64,000 nucleotides of DNA from Verrucomicrobiota bacterium. Its GTDB lineage: Bacteria; Verrucomicrobiota; Verrucomicrobiia; Chthoniobacterales; Xiphinematobacteraceae. The stretch is from positions 62,001 to 126,000 of the forward strand of contig JAHFTB010000001.1 of the NCBI GenBank assembly GCA_023269545.1. The letters are read 5' to 3'. The notes below the pieces were generated by a model. The model had not been told where the DNA came from, did not search any database, and worked only from the letters and a program-made list of their open reading frames with translations. Position numbers and translations under genes: made by a program. Positions 10,458 through 19,353 of this stretch are shown here, one piece after another. Each line of letters begins with the position of its first letter. Position 1 is the stretch's first letter.

Positions 10458-11756
10458 CTATGCCCGGCCGATACTATAGTAGGTGAATCCAAATTGTCGG
10501 GCCACTAGGGGATCCAGCAAATTGCGACCATCAAAGATCAAAGGTGTGTGCATGAGGGCTTTCAACTCTTGAAAACCAATATTGGAAAACTCTTTCCATT
10601 CAGTGGCAATGACAAGTGCCTCGGCATCTTGTACGGCATCCAGTGGAGAGGAAGCAAAACCTACGCCCGGGACTAAGCCCATTTGTTGAGACTTTTCCAT
10701 ACCCTTAGGATCATAGGCTCGCACTATTGCACCTTCGGCAACTAGCTGATTGACAATGTCAATCGCCACCGAACTTCGCACATCATCGGTATCCGGCTTA
10801 AATGTAAGACCCCATATGGCAATTTTTTTATCTTTTAATACCCAGAGGGCTTCACGGATTTTGGCAATGAATCGATCACACTGCGTGCGATTGATTCGCT
10901 GCACTTCTTTCAACAATTCGAACGGTTCGCCCAGATGTTCACTAATAGCAATAAAGGCTGCGATATCCTTTGGAAAACAAGAACCTCCATATCCAATGCC
11001 AGCATTTAAAAAATTTCGTCCAATGCGTTTGTCCGCTCCGATCCCATCTGCCACGTTCTCAATGTCCGCACCACTCGCTTCGCAAATTCGGGACACCATG
11101 TTGATATAAGAGATCTTGAGTGCCAGAAAAGAGTTGGCTGCATGCTTGATGAGTTCCGCACTACTGATGTCTGTCACCAGAATCGGAGCCATAAATGGTT
11201 CATAAATCTTTTTCATCAGTGCCGTCGCTTGCTCGTTTGAGCTCCCGATGACAATACGGTCAGGATTCATAAGGTCTCCCACAGCACATCCTTCGCGGAG
11301 GAATTCGGGGTTGCTCACCACGTCAAATGCAGCACCTGCCCGATTGTAGCGACGAATGGTTGCCGCCACTTTTTCTCCTGTTTTTACTGGCACAGTACTT
11401 TTATCTACAATGACGCGGTAGTCCTTAAGAACGACTGCAATTTCTCGAGCAGCTTGTTCAATATAGGAAAGATCCACACTTCCATCCGGTTGTGGTGGCG
11501 TAGGGACAGCAATGAAAATGACTTCTGACTCGTCCACTCCTTTCTCAACACTGTTTGTAAAAGAGAGTCGCTTGGCTCCCACATTTTTATGCACCATGCC
11601 CTCGAGCAAGGGTTCGTAAATGGGAATTTCACCCGCAATCAACATGTCTACTTTACGTTGGTCATTATCCACACAAATCACTTGGTGACCTACTTCAGCG
11701 AAGCACGCGCCGGTCACAAGTCCCACATAGCCAGAACCAATAATGCACAATTTCAT
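10458..11756 (-). CDS. ugd: UDP-glucose 6-dehydrogenase
   Basis: A 432-residue cytosolic enzyme that oxidises UDP-glucose to UDP-glucuronate with two NAD+, feeding polysaccharide or LPS sugar synthesis. The N-terminal Rossmann motif is IGSGYVGLVTGACFAE at residues 5-20. The catalytic Cys is in GYGGSCFPKD, and the conserved STVPVKTGE and NPEFLREG segments are present. Length matches the bacterial family. ATG start at 11756. galE lies further along on the same strand past lptD, which suggests a nucleotide-sugar and envelope neighbourhood. Confidence 0.95.
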   Translation of the reverse strand: MKLCIIGSGYVGLVTGACFAEVGHQVICVDNDQRKVDMLIAGEIPIYEPLLEGMVHKNVGAKRLSFTNSVEKGVDESEVIFIAVPTPPQPDGSVDLSYIEQAAREIAVVLKDYRVIVDKSTVPVKTGEKVAATIRRYNRAGAAFDVVSNPEFLREGCAVGDLMNPDRIVIGSSNEQATALMKKIYEPFMAPILVTDISSAELIKHAANSFLALKISYINMVSRICEASGADIENVADGIGADKRIGRNFLNAGIGYGGSCFPKDIAAFIAISEHLGEPFELLKEVQRINRTQCDRFIAKIREALWVLKDKKIAIWGLTFKPDTDDVRSSVAIDIVNQLVAEGAIVRAYDPKGMEKSQQMGLVPGVGFASSPLDAVQDAEALVIATEWKEFSNIGFQELKALMHTPLIFDGRNLLDPLVARQFGFTYYSIGRA

Positions 11757-11790
11757 GAAAAATAATGTCTCTAATCGAATACTTATGAAA

Positions 11791-11874
11791 TGATTTTACG
11801 CAAAAAAGAGAAACCTTGTGGGTGAAAATGGTTTTTTTGCTCCCAGAGCTCCTCAACGTGCGTCACGTCAGTTA
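11791..11874 (+). repeat. Family A MITE-like element, copy 1
   Basis: An 84-bp element lying between ugd and lptD. Left end tgattttacgca and right end tgcgtcacgtcagtta form the imperfect terminal inverted repeat. The interior has the conserved gagaaaccttgtggg, a T-run, and ctcccagagctcct seen in the other copies. It does not code for protein. Confidence 0.85.
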
Positions 11875-11956
11875 TAAATTCATATATCTTTAAGATCTCT
11901 CTCATCTCTAATTCGAAACCATTTCTTGATAAAGAAAAAGCAGTCCAAAAAGGAGA

Positions 11957-14443
11957 TTAACGACTGCTACCCGGGCCCATAGGCCCTCGAGTGGGAAGTC
12001 CCATGGGAATGGTGACTTGCGGCGCTCCCTTCAGTGTCAATAAGAGCAGTCCACCAGTCACTGGTTGCTGCCCCTCATTTTGACGTATTTCCAAGCCTAC
12101 AGAGAGCACCCAGGCTGAAAGATCACGATGGATATAGTAACGCTGGTACATGAGTAGTCTCTGGGTAGTATCAAATTGCTCTTGGGCACTAAAGCCCCAA
12201 TTGTCGTTTAGACGATAAAAGGCGTTGATCGTGATCTGGCTCCTATCTTGAAAAATGCGATCTGTAGAAGACAGCCCATTGGAGGTAGCATTGTTCTGGT
12301 CAGAGCTATTTTCGCTGGTAAAACCAAATGGATTCTGACTGGGATAGTGATTGAGGTAACTATGGGCGATGGAAAATTGAAAGTTTCTGCACGGCATGAT
12401 TAAAAAGCCGGTGTCAAATTGAGTAAATCCATTCGGATCTAAGGGAAACTGAAAGTTGGAAAAGATATTCACCCACTGAGAGGGAAAGAACATGAGGTAA
12501 TTGTTCATATTGCCAATTTTCGCAGGAACGTAGGGATTCAAAAAATTATAATCAAAGAAGGTGTCCAGCGTAAGCCATTGATAATTCGCATTATCGCGGC
12601 GCGTAATCAAGTTGTTGCGAACTCCCGATCGCAGAATGCTCCAAGAGTCAATGGCATCAATGGCCTGAAAGTCGGGAAAAGAAATCGGCAACGGTTGCGT
12701 ATTAGGTTCAACAGTATCAAATTGATAGATGTCTCTCGGTTTAGGGCCAAAGTTTTTTACGAATGAATAATCCACATAGGGTTGTACGACATGCATCAGA
12801 CCGTCCAATCCCAGAAAGCGAGATTGAGCTCGCTCATATGCGTGCGAAAGCTTGAATGAGGATTCGAGTTCAAAGTTAATAACGGGTCGAAAGATGGCTC
12901 CCTCCCTGGTCAGCTTATTACTAGGAACCTGTCCTCTGGCATTCGAGGCAATTTGCGGATTGTTCAGCCAGTCGGTCAGATATCTTTGGCCATTTATGCT
13001 CGTTTGGCTCAGACCAAAGGCTTGATCTTGTGGACTTGCAGACAATGGGCCATAGAAGCTACCTGTCCGATTATAGGCCGTACCTCGAAAACCAAAACGC
13101 GGAATAACGCTGAGCCAGCCAAAATATGTTTTGGGTAGGGAAATTTGACTAAAGCTATCAAATCGGAATGCAGAATAGTTAGGATATTGCTTCGCATTTT
13201 GCAGCTTATTCTGATCTTGGATGCTAGTGGGATCGCCGATATCATTTGGATTTTTAGATAACAGCTGCTTACCAAAAGCATTGGTCAGATAGCCCATGGT
13301 ATTGGATCCATCAAAAAATATGGGTGTTCCAAAAAGGTTATGCTGATTAATATCCCAAGAAAACTCAGGCAAACGCTGCACGGTTTCCTGAAAATTATTC
13401 ATTTGGAAACGCGTCAATAGATTGAGCGTGTAGTTCGTACTCCATTTTGTAAGCGAAATATTGTTATCCGGTTGTGGATTCGTCCGATACTCGACCGGAA
13501 AGAAATCCTGCATCATATTAAAATCACTCAATTTATTCAGGTCGCAGGTAGCATACACATCATCGCTGAAGTAAAGATGTTGCTGATAAGAAATCCGATA
13601 GCGATTGTTGGGCGTATTGATCGGATTCGTACCATTAATACCTTTTGTAGGCTGATTGTCGTACGTCCAGTAGGAACGTAAAAAGCCGTCGTTTTCCTTA
13701 TTTTTTCCAAGCTGGATAGTTGAATCCAGCCCCAAGCCAAGGCCATGATCACTGCGATAGTCTACGTGAGTGGTGGCAATGTTCTCATTATCACGCCCCC
13801 AAAAAAATCCATAGGTGAGCATAACGTATGCTCCCCAACCAGACTCCCAACCGGGCATTAAGGTAAATCCGGTCTTTGATCGATTGGCTGGAAGATAAGG
13901 AAACCAGAAAATGGGGATTTTTCCTACGTAGAGAGTGGAATAGAGAAAAACAACGTGATCATTCCTATAGACCCGCATGGTTTTCGCTTTGATATGGTAA
14001 TCCGGCTGAGATTTGTCGTCAGTGGTAAGAGTGGTGCCATGAATACGGAATTCATCCTGGGACAAGCTATAAAAGGTCAGCGCTCGAAATAACATGGGGT
14101 AAAACGAACCGGAAAAATTCAGAGCCCGTATATGCTTGTCCTGTAAATTATAGAGGGCTCGCTGACCGGATACCAAACCATCCGGAGAATAAATACGCAC
14201 GTTTCCAATCAGAAGTACGTCGCGAGTATCCGGATTATATTCGGCATGATCGCAATAAATGCTCACATCCTCAAAGTGGATTTGAACATTGTTATCAGCA
14301 ACAGCGACTCCTTTTTCAAAATGGGTTTCTCCATCTGCGGTAATTTCCACAGGCGTATCCCCCAATCCGGCAAGCTGCGCATGAGCTTGATGGCCTGGAA
14401 GTAACAAAGCAAGAATGGTGACAACGATCCATGCACGTTTCAT
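11957..14443 (-). CDS. lptD: LPS-assembly protein LptD
   Basis: An outer-membrane protein that, with LptE, inserts lipopolysaccharide into the outer leaflet. I chose the ATG at 14443 because it is followed at once by a signal peptide (MKRAWIVVTILALLLPGHQA); an upstream in-frame ATG at 14482 would add 13 residues before it. Mature residues of about 25-130 form an LptA/OstA-like domain (VEITADGETHFEKG, DVLLIGNVRI). The rest is a long beta-barrel rich in alternating aromatic residues, with the family-typical WFPYLPANRSKTGFTLMPG-type segment. The protein is 828 residues, normal for LptD. Its presence supports an LPS-bearing Gram-negative envelope. Confidence 0.92.
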   Translation of the reverse strand: MKRAWIVVTILALLLPGHQAHAQLAGLGDTPVEITADGETHFEKGVAVADNNVQIHFEDVSIYCDHAEYNPDTRDVLLIGNVRIYSPDGLVSGQRALYNLQDKHIRALNFSGSFYPMLFRALTFYSLSQDEFRIHGTTLTTDDKSQPDYHIKAKTMRVYRNDHVVFLYSTLYVGKIPIFWFPYLPANRSKTGFTLMPGWESGWGAYVMLTYGFFWGRDNENIATTHVDYRSDHGLGLGLDSTIQLGKNKENDGFLRSYWTYDNQPTKGINGTNPINTPNNRYRISYQQHLYFSDDVYATCDLNKLSDFNMMQDFFPVEYRTNPQPDNNISLTKWSTNYTLNLLTRFQMNNFQETVQRLPEFSWDINQHNLFGTPIFFDGSNTMGYLTNAFGKQLLSKNPNDIGDPTSIQDQNKLQNAKQYPNYSAFRFDSFSQISLPKTYFGWLSVIPRFGFRGTAYNRTGSFYGPLSASPQDQAFGLSQTSINGQRYLTDWLNNPQIASNARGQVPSNKLTREGAIFRPVINFELESSFKLSHAYERAQSRFLGLDGLMHVVQPYVDYSFVKNFGPKPRDIYQFDTVEPNTQPLPISFPDFQAIDAIDSWSILRSGVRNNLITRRDNANYQWLTLDTFFDYNFLNPYVPAKIGNMNNYLMFFPSQWVNIFSNFQFPLDPNGFTQFDTGFLIMPCRNFQFSIAHSYLNHYPSQNPFGFTSENSSDQNNATSNGLSSTDRIFQDRSQITINAFYRLNDNWGFSAQEQFDTTQRLLMYQRYYIHRDLSAWVLSVGLEIRQNEGQQPVTGGLLLLTLKGAPQVTIPMGLPTRGPMGPGSSR

Positions 14444-14518
14444 GCAAGTCGAGAAAACTATTGAGTGCTTGCGGGCATGCAAGGGGAAAATCCTTAGGAG
14501 AGCATTTTAGTAGTTCTA

Positions 14519-14610
14519 TCCAGGAACCGGACTTTCTTTAAAGAGAGCATTGCTTTATCTATTTGGTGCCTGGGGGGATAATTCGCAGCTTTTTTAAAGC
14601 TGTGGCTCTT
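14519..14610 (+). repeat. Family B dispersed repeat, copy
   Basis: Upstream of lptD. Contains caggaaccggactttcttta, then a variable middle, then attcgcagctttttt with a short downstream complement. It resembles the stretches at 19223-19312 and 27548-27626 in the same block order, and two others in reverse orientation. It has inverted segments and T-runs and could act as a terminator for the upstream galE transcript. Confidence 0.65.
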
Positions 14611-14747
14611 GTAAAGAGAGTCTATTTTTCAAGAAAGCAAAGAAAGTCTTATCACATTCCAAAAGTTATGAGTACCGCGTAGGGAGAGTAGCAGTTTTGC
14701 GTCAGAAGATCACCTCTCTCTTAACTGAGCATCCATCCACTCATCAG

Positions 14748-15722
14748 TTAATCTTGATATCCGCGAGGAAATTTCAAATGCCAAGCCCATGCACTTTCGA
14801 TGATGGTTTGCATGTCATGATAGTCGGAAGTCCATCCCAATTCGGTCTGAATTTTTTCTGATGCGGCAATCAAAGCGGGAGGGTCACCCGGACGTCGAGG
14901 TTTTTCGACGATGGAGATCGGTTTGCCAGTCACTTCTTGACAGCATTCAATCACACGTCGCACGGAAATTCCGCCTCCGGTTCCGAGATTGTATTGTGCG
15001 CTGGCAGGAGCCTGGAGCGCCAGAATATGGGCTTTAGCAAGATCCAAAATGTGAATGTAGTCTCGAATACAGGTACCATCCGCTGTGGAATAATCCGTTC
15101 CATATAGTTCGACTGCTTCTTTTTGTCCAAGAGCTACTTTAAAAATATTGGGAATCAGATGGGTTTCAATCCGATGGTCTTCCCCGAATTTTTCCGATGC
15201 ACCTGCTGCGTTAAAATAGCGAAGCGAGACGGCGGTCAAGCCGTGTATTTCACTATACCAGTGCAGGATCTTTTCAAAAAGAAGCTTAGATTCCCCATAG
15301 GGATTGATGGGATTTTTCGGCAGGGTTTCGTCAATTGGCACACGCTCAGGAATGCCGAATATTGCGCAGGTGGAGGAAAAGACTAATCGCCGAATGTTGA
15401 ATCGGACCATCCCCTCCAACAGATTGATGCCGCATGCCACATTATTTCTAAAGTATTTTGTGGGATGGATCATAGATTCACCGACTAATGCGTTGGCAGC
15501 AAAATGCATCACAGCGTCTGGTTGAAAACCTTCCATCACGCGATGAAGAGTCTGCACATCTCCTAGATCCCCTTCAAAAAATTGGGCGCGGGAATCAATA
15601 GCTTTTCGATGCCCCTCACTGAGATTATCATAGACAGCGACTTCATAGCCTCTGTTTAAAAGCTGCTCGACACAGATGCTTCCGATATAACCCGCACCTC
15701 CGGTAACAAAAATATTTTTCAT
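14748..15722 (-). CDS. galE: UDP-glucose 4-epimerase
   Basis: A 324-residue extended short-chain dehydrogenase that interconverts UDP-glucose and UDP-galactose. The NAD-binding motif is VTGGAGYIGS at residues 6-15. The catalytic Ser/Thr is in FSSTCAIFG, and the Tyr-x-x-x-Lys is PYGESKLLFE (about residues 142-151). The family signatures SLRYFNAAGA and RDYIHILDLA are also present. ATG start at 15722. It sits in the same direction as queD, 44 bp downstream of it, so the two could share a transcript, but their functions are unrelated. Confidence 0.95.
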   Translation of the reverse strand: MKNIFVTGGAGYIGSICVEQLLNRGYEVAVYDNLSEGHRKAIDSRAQFFEGDLGDVQTLHRVMEGFQPDAVMHFAANALVGESMIHPTKYFRNNVACGINLLEGMVRFNIRRLVFSSTCAIFGIPERVPIDETLPKNPINPYGESKLLFEKILHWYSEIHGLTAVSLRYFNAAGASEKFGEDHRIETHLIPNIFKVALGQKEAVELYGTDYSTADGTCIRDYIHILDLAKAHILALQAPASAQYNLGTGGGISVRRVIECCQEVTGKPISIVEKPRRPGDPPALIAASEKIQTELGWTSDYHDMQTIIESAWAWHLKFPRGYQD

Positions 15723-15765
15723 AAGTACTCTTTCGGTTTCGAGGAATAGAGTTCCTCAATTTTTT

Positions 15766-16128
15766 TTATTCTCCACGATAGGCAATCCGCGCTTTGGAAG
15801 TCTCATGCAGAACAATTTCCGCAAGACCCGGAAGAGACGGCGTTAAGCGCCTCCACAGCCAAGCCACCATATTTTCGATCGTTGGATTCTCCAAACCTGG
15901 AATATCATTCAAATAACTGTGATCCAGCTCTTTGATAATCGGCTCCATGGCTTCGCTAATATGCGCATGGTCGTATAACCATCCGGTCTGTGGATCGACT
16001 TTGCCCTCAACAGTCACCTCCACCTTGAAGCTATGACCATGCAGTGCTCTGCAGGGATGGCCTTCCGGAGCATTCGGAAGACGCTGCGCCGATTCAAAAT
16101 GAAAATCCTTAATCAGACGTACTTGCAT
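15766..16128 (-). CDS. queD: 6-carboxy-5,6,7,8-tetrahydropterin synthase
   Basis: A 120-residue member of the pterin synthase fold that converts 7,8-dihydroneopterin triphosphate to carboxytetrahydropterin in the queuosine/7-deazaguanine pathway. The zinc ligands are His10 in DFHFESAQRL and the paired His in ALHGHSFKV, with the catalytic Cys in HPCRALHGH; these distinguish QueD from eukaryotic PTPS-like relatives. ATG start at 16128. queE and folE2 lie next to it, together supplying three successive activities of the pathway. Confidence 0.93.
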   Translation of the reverse strand: MQVRLIKDFHFESAQRLPNAPEGHPCRALHGHSFKVEVTVEGKVDPQTGWLYDHAHISEAMEPIIKELDHSYLNDIPGLENPTIENMVAWLWRRLTPSLPGLAEIVLHETSKARIAYRGE

Positions 16129-16129
16129 A

Positions 16130-16297
16130 GTGGGTAGTTCGTGGTTTGTAGAAGTGCTCAGCTCTATAAGTTCGTGGTTTGCAATTCTTCGGTAGCAAGC
16201 AATATTTCATGTGAATGATTCACGGTATACCATCAATTATTGGGAACTAGGAACTCTCCTCTTCTACCAACTAGGAACCACAAACTACCAACTATAT
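16130..16297. repeat. Inverted and direct repeats between queD and queE
   Basis: The gap is bounded by gtgggtagttcgtggtttgt on the left and the near-complement ggaaccacaaactaccaac on the right. A second direct copy of agttcgtggttt lies inside at about 16169. A related sequence, ctacaaaccacccactacg, occurs at 19319-19337. This is a third short dispersed repeat, distinct from families A and B. Confidence 0.65.
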
Positions 16298-16942
16298 TTA
16301 CACTCCCCTCTGTGTTGGCTCCCATATAAATTTATGCATTTGCAGCTGAAATCTTGCAGGAAGACGATCTTCTAACATCCAGTCAACGATATCGGCAGAA
16401 AGAATTTTACCAAAAACGGGACTCAGGAGGACTGCTTTGCAGCGGGTATTCAAGCTATATTTGCGGATCATTTCCCTTGTCCACTCGTAATCTTCACGCG
16501 AGCCTAAGACAAACTTCACTTCGTCCCGATCTGTTAAATGAGAAATATTTTCCGGACGGTTACGTCCGACTTCCCCACTGGATGGTGTTTTGAGATCCAT
16601 AATTCGGTGGACCCTTTGATCGACAGGAGAAATGTCATGAGCTCCACTGGTTTCCAATAAAACGCGAAACCCTCGATCGCAAAGTACTGTCATGAGAGGA
16701 AGAACCGCCTTTTGTAGTAAGGGCTCTCCTCCGGTTACTTCTACCAGAGGACAGTCAAACGATTGTACTTTTTGGAGGATGTCCTCCATTTCCATTTTAG
16801 AACCCTGATAAAATGCATAAGCAGTGTCGCAATAACTGCATCGGAGATCGCAAAAAGTAGTCCTGATAAACACACATGGCAGGCCCGCCCAGGTACTTTC
16901 TCCCTGTATAGAAATATAGATCTCGTTAATGGTCAACTTCAT
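16298..16942 (-). CDS. queE: 7-carboxy-7-deazaguanine synthase (radical SAM)
   Basis: A 214-residue radical SAM enzyme that contracts the ring of carboxytetrahydropterin to CDG in queuosine synthesis. The iron-sulfur cluster motif is CDLRCSYC near residues 32-39, following the substrate-side segment EIYISIQGESTWAG. The SAM-binding VEVTGGEPLLQ follows. I chose the ATG at 16942, which has a GAGAGG ribosome binding site about 8 bases upstream; a TTG further up is less likely. Transcribed away from folE2, with a 60-bp divergent gap that must contain both promoters. Confidence 0.93.
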   Translation of the reverse strand: MKLTINEIYISIQGESTWAGLPCVFIRTTFCDLRCSYCDTAYAFYQGSKMEMEDILQKVQSFDCPLVEVTGGEPLLQKAVLPLMTVLCDRGFRVLLETSGAHDISPVDQRVHRIMDLKTPSSGEVGRNRPENISHLTDRDEVKFVLGSREDYEWTREMIRKYSLNTRCKAVLLSPVFGKILSADIVDWMLEDRLPARFQLQMHKFIWEPTQRGV

Positions 16943-17002
16943 ATCATTTCCTCTCCCCAATGAGATTGTCTCTCCTGCATCACTGGACTATTTTGGCTGT
17001 TT

Positions 17003-17794
17003 ATGACGAGTATTGACCAAAAGTTAGCGGACACACAAAATTTACCGGACGATCGTAAAATTGCGATTGATCGAGTGGGTGTCAAGAACCTCCGCTATCC
17101 GATTCAAATCCGTGACAAGGAAGAGGACACCCTGCAGAGCACAGTGGCCACCGTGCTCCTTACGGTGGATTTACCGGAGCATTATAAGGGTACTCATATG
17201 AGCCGATTTATCGAAGCGCTCCACTCACATGGTCCCGTCATCCATATCGAAAATATCCGCGATATTCTCGTACAGCTCAAAGAGCGACTCCATTCTCACA
17301 ACGCCCACGTAGAGTTTGAATTTCCTTTTTTCTTAGAAAAAAAAGCTCCTGTCACTCATGCGCGTGGCTTGGTGGATTATACAGTCCGCTTGAGTGCCAC
17401 ACTGACGGGAAATCAGTTGGATTTTATACTTACGGTCATAGTCCCCGTCACTACACTTTGTCCCTGTTCCAAAGCTATCAGTAGCCAGGGAGCACATAAT
17501 CAGCGAGGGCAAGTCACTTGTTCGGTGCGTTTTGGCAAGCCCATTTGGATCGAAGATTTGATCCGAATGGTTGAGGACAGCGCTAGCTGCGAACTCTATA
17601 GTTTACTGAAAAGACCTGATGAAAAAGCTGTTACCGAACGGGCTTACGAACATCCTGTTTTTGTAGAAGACTTGGTGCGCAACGTCGCCTTACGGGCGGA
17701 AGCAAATCCGGAGATTACTTGGTATCGAGTGGAGGCAGAAAACTTCGAATCGATACATAATCATAACGCTTACGCCTTCGTAGAAAAGGCGTAA
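17003..17794 (+). CDS. folE2: GTP cyclohydrolase FolE2 (type IB)
   Basis: A 263-residue COG1469-family cyclohydrolase that converts GTP to 7,8-dihydroneopterin triphosphate, the shared precursor of folate and queuosine. The key segment TTLCPCSKAISSQGAHNQRG (about 151-170) carries the metal-binding Cys and the catalytic region of this non-canonical type. The N-terminal VGVKNLRYPIQIRD and C-terminal ENFESIHNHNAYAFVE are also typical. It is next to queD and queE and divergent from queE, so it probably feeds queuosine synthesis, though a folate role is also possible. ATG start at 17003. Confidence 0.94.
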   Translation: MTSIDQKLADTQNLPDDRKIAIDRVGVKNLRYPIQIRDKEEDTLQSTVATVLLTVDLPEHYKGTHMSRFIEALHSHGPVIHIENIRDILVQLKERLHSHNAHVEFEFPFFLEKKAPVTHARGLVDYTVRLSATLTGNQLDFILTVIVPVTTLCPCSKAISSQGAHNQRGQVTCSVRFGKPIWIEDLIRMVEDSASCELYSLLKRPDEKAVTERAYEHPVFVEDLVRNVALRAEANPEITWYRVEAENFESIHNHNAYAFVEKA

Positions 17795-17841
17795 GCATTC
17801 GAGTATTATCAGGAGCTCTTCGCTCCATCGATCTTACTTGG

Positions 17842-17925
17842 TGATGTGACGCAAAAAAGAGAAACCTTGTGGGTGAAAATGGTTTTTTTGCTCCCAGAGC
17901 TCCTCAAAGTGCGTAACGCCAGTTA
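17842..17925 (+). repeat. Family A MITE-like element, copy 2
   Basis: An 84-bp copy between convergent folE2 and acpP. Left end tgatgtgacgca, right end tgcgtaacgccagtta. The last three bases, tta at 17923-17925, are the TAA stop codon of acpP read on the minus strand, so the element abuts the coding sequence exactly. Confidence 0.88.
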
Positions 17926-18168
17926 CTTGTTGCCTTTTTCTTCGATGTACTTGATGACATCACCGACAGTTTGGAGCTTCTCCGCATCCTCATCAGGAAC
18001 TTCAACGGAGAACTCCTCCTCAAAGGCCATAACGAGTTCAACAGTATCCAGCGAATCCGCGCCCAGGTCTTCGATAAAGGAGGCCGAAGGCGTTACTTGC
18101 TCAGGATTCACACCAAGCTGTTCAACAATGATATTCTTAACTTTCTCTTCGATGGATTTTTCCGACAT
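17923..18168 (-). CDS. acpP: Acyl carrier protein
   Basis: An 81-residue acidic carrier protein for fatty acid synthesis. The phosphopantetheine attachment Ser39 sits in the canonical [11 protein letters not shown] motif. Charge pattern and length match housekeeping AcpP. ATG start at 18168. No fab gene is next to it in this window. Its stop codon is supplied by the end of a family A repeat. The other carrier protein at 31270-31533 is clearly diverged, so this is the likely main ACP. Confidence 0.95.
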   Translation of the reverse strand: MSEKSIEEKVKNIIVEQLGVNPEQVTPSASFIEDLGADSLDTVELVMAFEEEFSVEVPDEDAEKLQTVGDVIKYIEEKGNK

Positions 18169-18487
18169 GGTACAGGTAGTATTTTAAGTTGGGGTAGTGC
18201 TAGATAGCTGACATTTCGCTGGCAACAAGATTATTTTATCAATATGCGAAGCAAAAATTGTAATTGGGAGTGGGATGAGCGTTCTTTTTTATATGAAACC
18301 TTATAGCATTTTAGGGATATGGGGCGCTTTGTTGCCTTTATTTTGTTCGCCAGGATTTTGGCGACCAGGCCAACAACCTGGCGGTCGCACTTCACAATCC
18401 CAGGCAACTCATCATGTGCTCTATATCTTAAAGTGGTCTATTGCTAGAAAAAGTTTGCCTGATATCAAGGTCTAATCGAGGAATTTT
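18169..18487. other. Intergenic region upstream of acpP
   Basis: A 319-bp stretch between acpP and the BsuPI-like gene. It holds a clear inverted repeat: gcgacc at 18361-18366 pairs with ggtcgc at 18383-18388, with further pairing inside (ccagg/cctgg). It lacks a following T-run, so it is not an obvious terminator. A 66-codon frame on the plus strand shows no protein-like features. The acpP promoter should lie just right of 18168. Confidence 0.5.
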
Positions 18488-19159
18488 TCATTGAGGGCAT
18501 ATGGGGATGCTCTGCTTGTACTGTGGTTGACTAGAAAAAGAGGCATCCAGGGTGTAAGTCTCCAGCCGTTTCATGTTTCTGGTAGGGAATCGTTGGGAGT
18601 AGGCAATAGTTTCGTGCGGATTGACCGCCACCACTTCTTCCAAAGGATCAAATGAATGGTAATCCGACCATTTTTCAATGATGGCCCCAGTCTTGTCTTT
18701 CAGCAGAAGGTCTATTCTTTGGGTAGTTGGGAAGGTCAGTCGAATCTGACGGTCACTTTCGTTTGTAAAAATGAGTGTGACTGTAATTTCGCGCCGGTGC
18801 TTGAGCTCAAATTGTGCGGGCTCCAGGATAATGGATAGGGGGCTCTTTCCCTCCGAAACCACATGCCGAGGCTTATCGGCTTTCTTCTGAGTAATCGCAC
18901 GAAATAACCTCCCAAATGAATCGGGCATGGGTTGAACCGCGGGGGGGAGACGTGAAACTTCACTCCAAGACTTTCCAAGTCGCTCATCTGATTGACGAGT
19001 GCGTTTTAAGTCGATTCGAGTCCAAAACAGGTAGCTCGTCTCATCTGTCCCTTCCACCCCATCGACGATAGATGAAGAGGAGGGCTGAGCTTGCAAGGAC
19101 CCCGGACTGATCAATACGCCAGCAACGAATAGTGAGAATAAACGCGTACAAATCGTCAT
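18488..19159 (-). CDS. Secreted protein with BsuPI-like domain
   Basis: A 223-residue exported protein. The ATG at 19159 gives a signal peptide (TRLFSLFVAGVLISPGSLQAQ, cleavage after about residue 22); an upstream in-frame start would add ten residues. The C-terminal half (about 110-215) resembles the intracellular proteinase inhibitor BsuPI domain, an Ig-like beta sandwich: VTLIFTNESDRQIRLTFPT, RIDLLLKDKTGAIIEKWSD, then a run ending in RLETYTLDASF. The N-terminal half has no recognised fold. Function is unknown; the domain is often found in envelope proteins. Confidence 0.6.
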   Translation of the reverse strand: MTICTRLFSLFVAGVLISPGSLQAQPSSSSIVDGVEGTDETSYLFWTRIDLKRTRQSDERLGKSWSEVSRLPPAVQPMPDSFGRLFRAITQKKADKPRHVVSEGKSPLSIILEPAQFELKHRREITVTLIFTNESDRQIRLTFPTTQRIDLLLKDKTGAIIEKWSDYHSFDPLEEVVAVNPHETIAYSQRFPTRNMKRLETYTLDASFSSQPQYKQSIPICPQ

Positions 19160-19222
19160 GCCGATTCTTTCATTACGGCCTGTTAGCACATTGACCAGAT
19201 CTGGAGCGAGAAGAAATTATGC

Positions 19223-19312
19223 ATCGTCTGCCCAGGAACCGGGCTTTCTTTAAGGAGAGTCTTTCGTTATCCATTCGGTTCTTGGCGGCCATTCGCAGCT
19301 TTTTTTAGGCTA
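19223..19312 (+). repeat. Family B dispersed repeat, copy
   Basis: The clearest copy. It begins cccaggaaccgggctttctt, then taaggagag and a variable middle, then ttcttggcggccattcgcag followed by a T-run and a short complement. Lies between two minus-strand genes, downstream of the unknown gene at 19354. Confidence 0.7.
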
Positions 19313-19353
19313 TGGAGCTACAAACCACCCACTACGAAGTCATTCAACAGATC

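Noticed and set aside
18275-18475. 66-codon ORF upstream of acpP
   Set aside because: Contains a palindrome, shows no protein-like composition, and lies in a likely promoter region.
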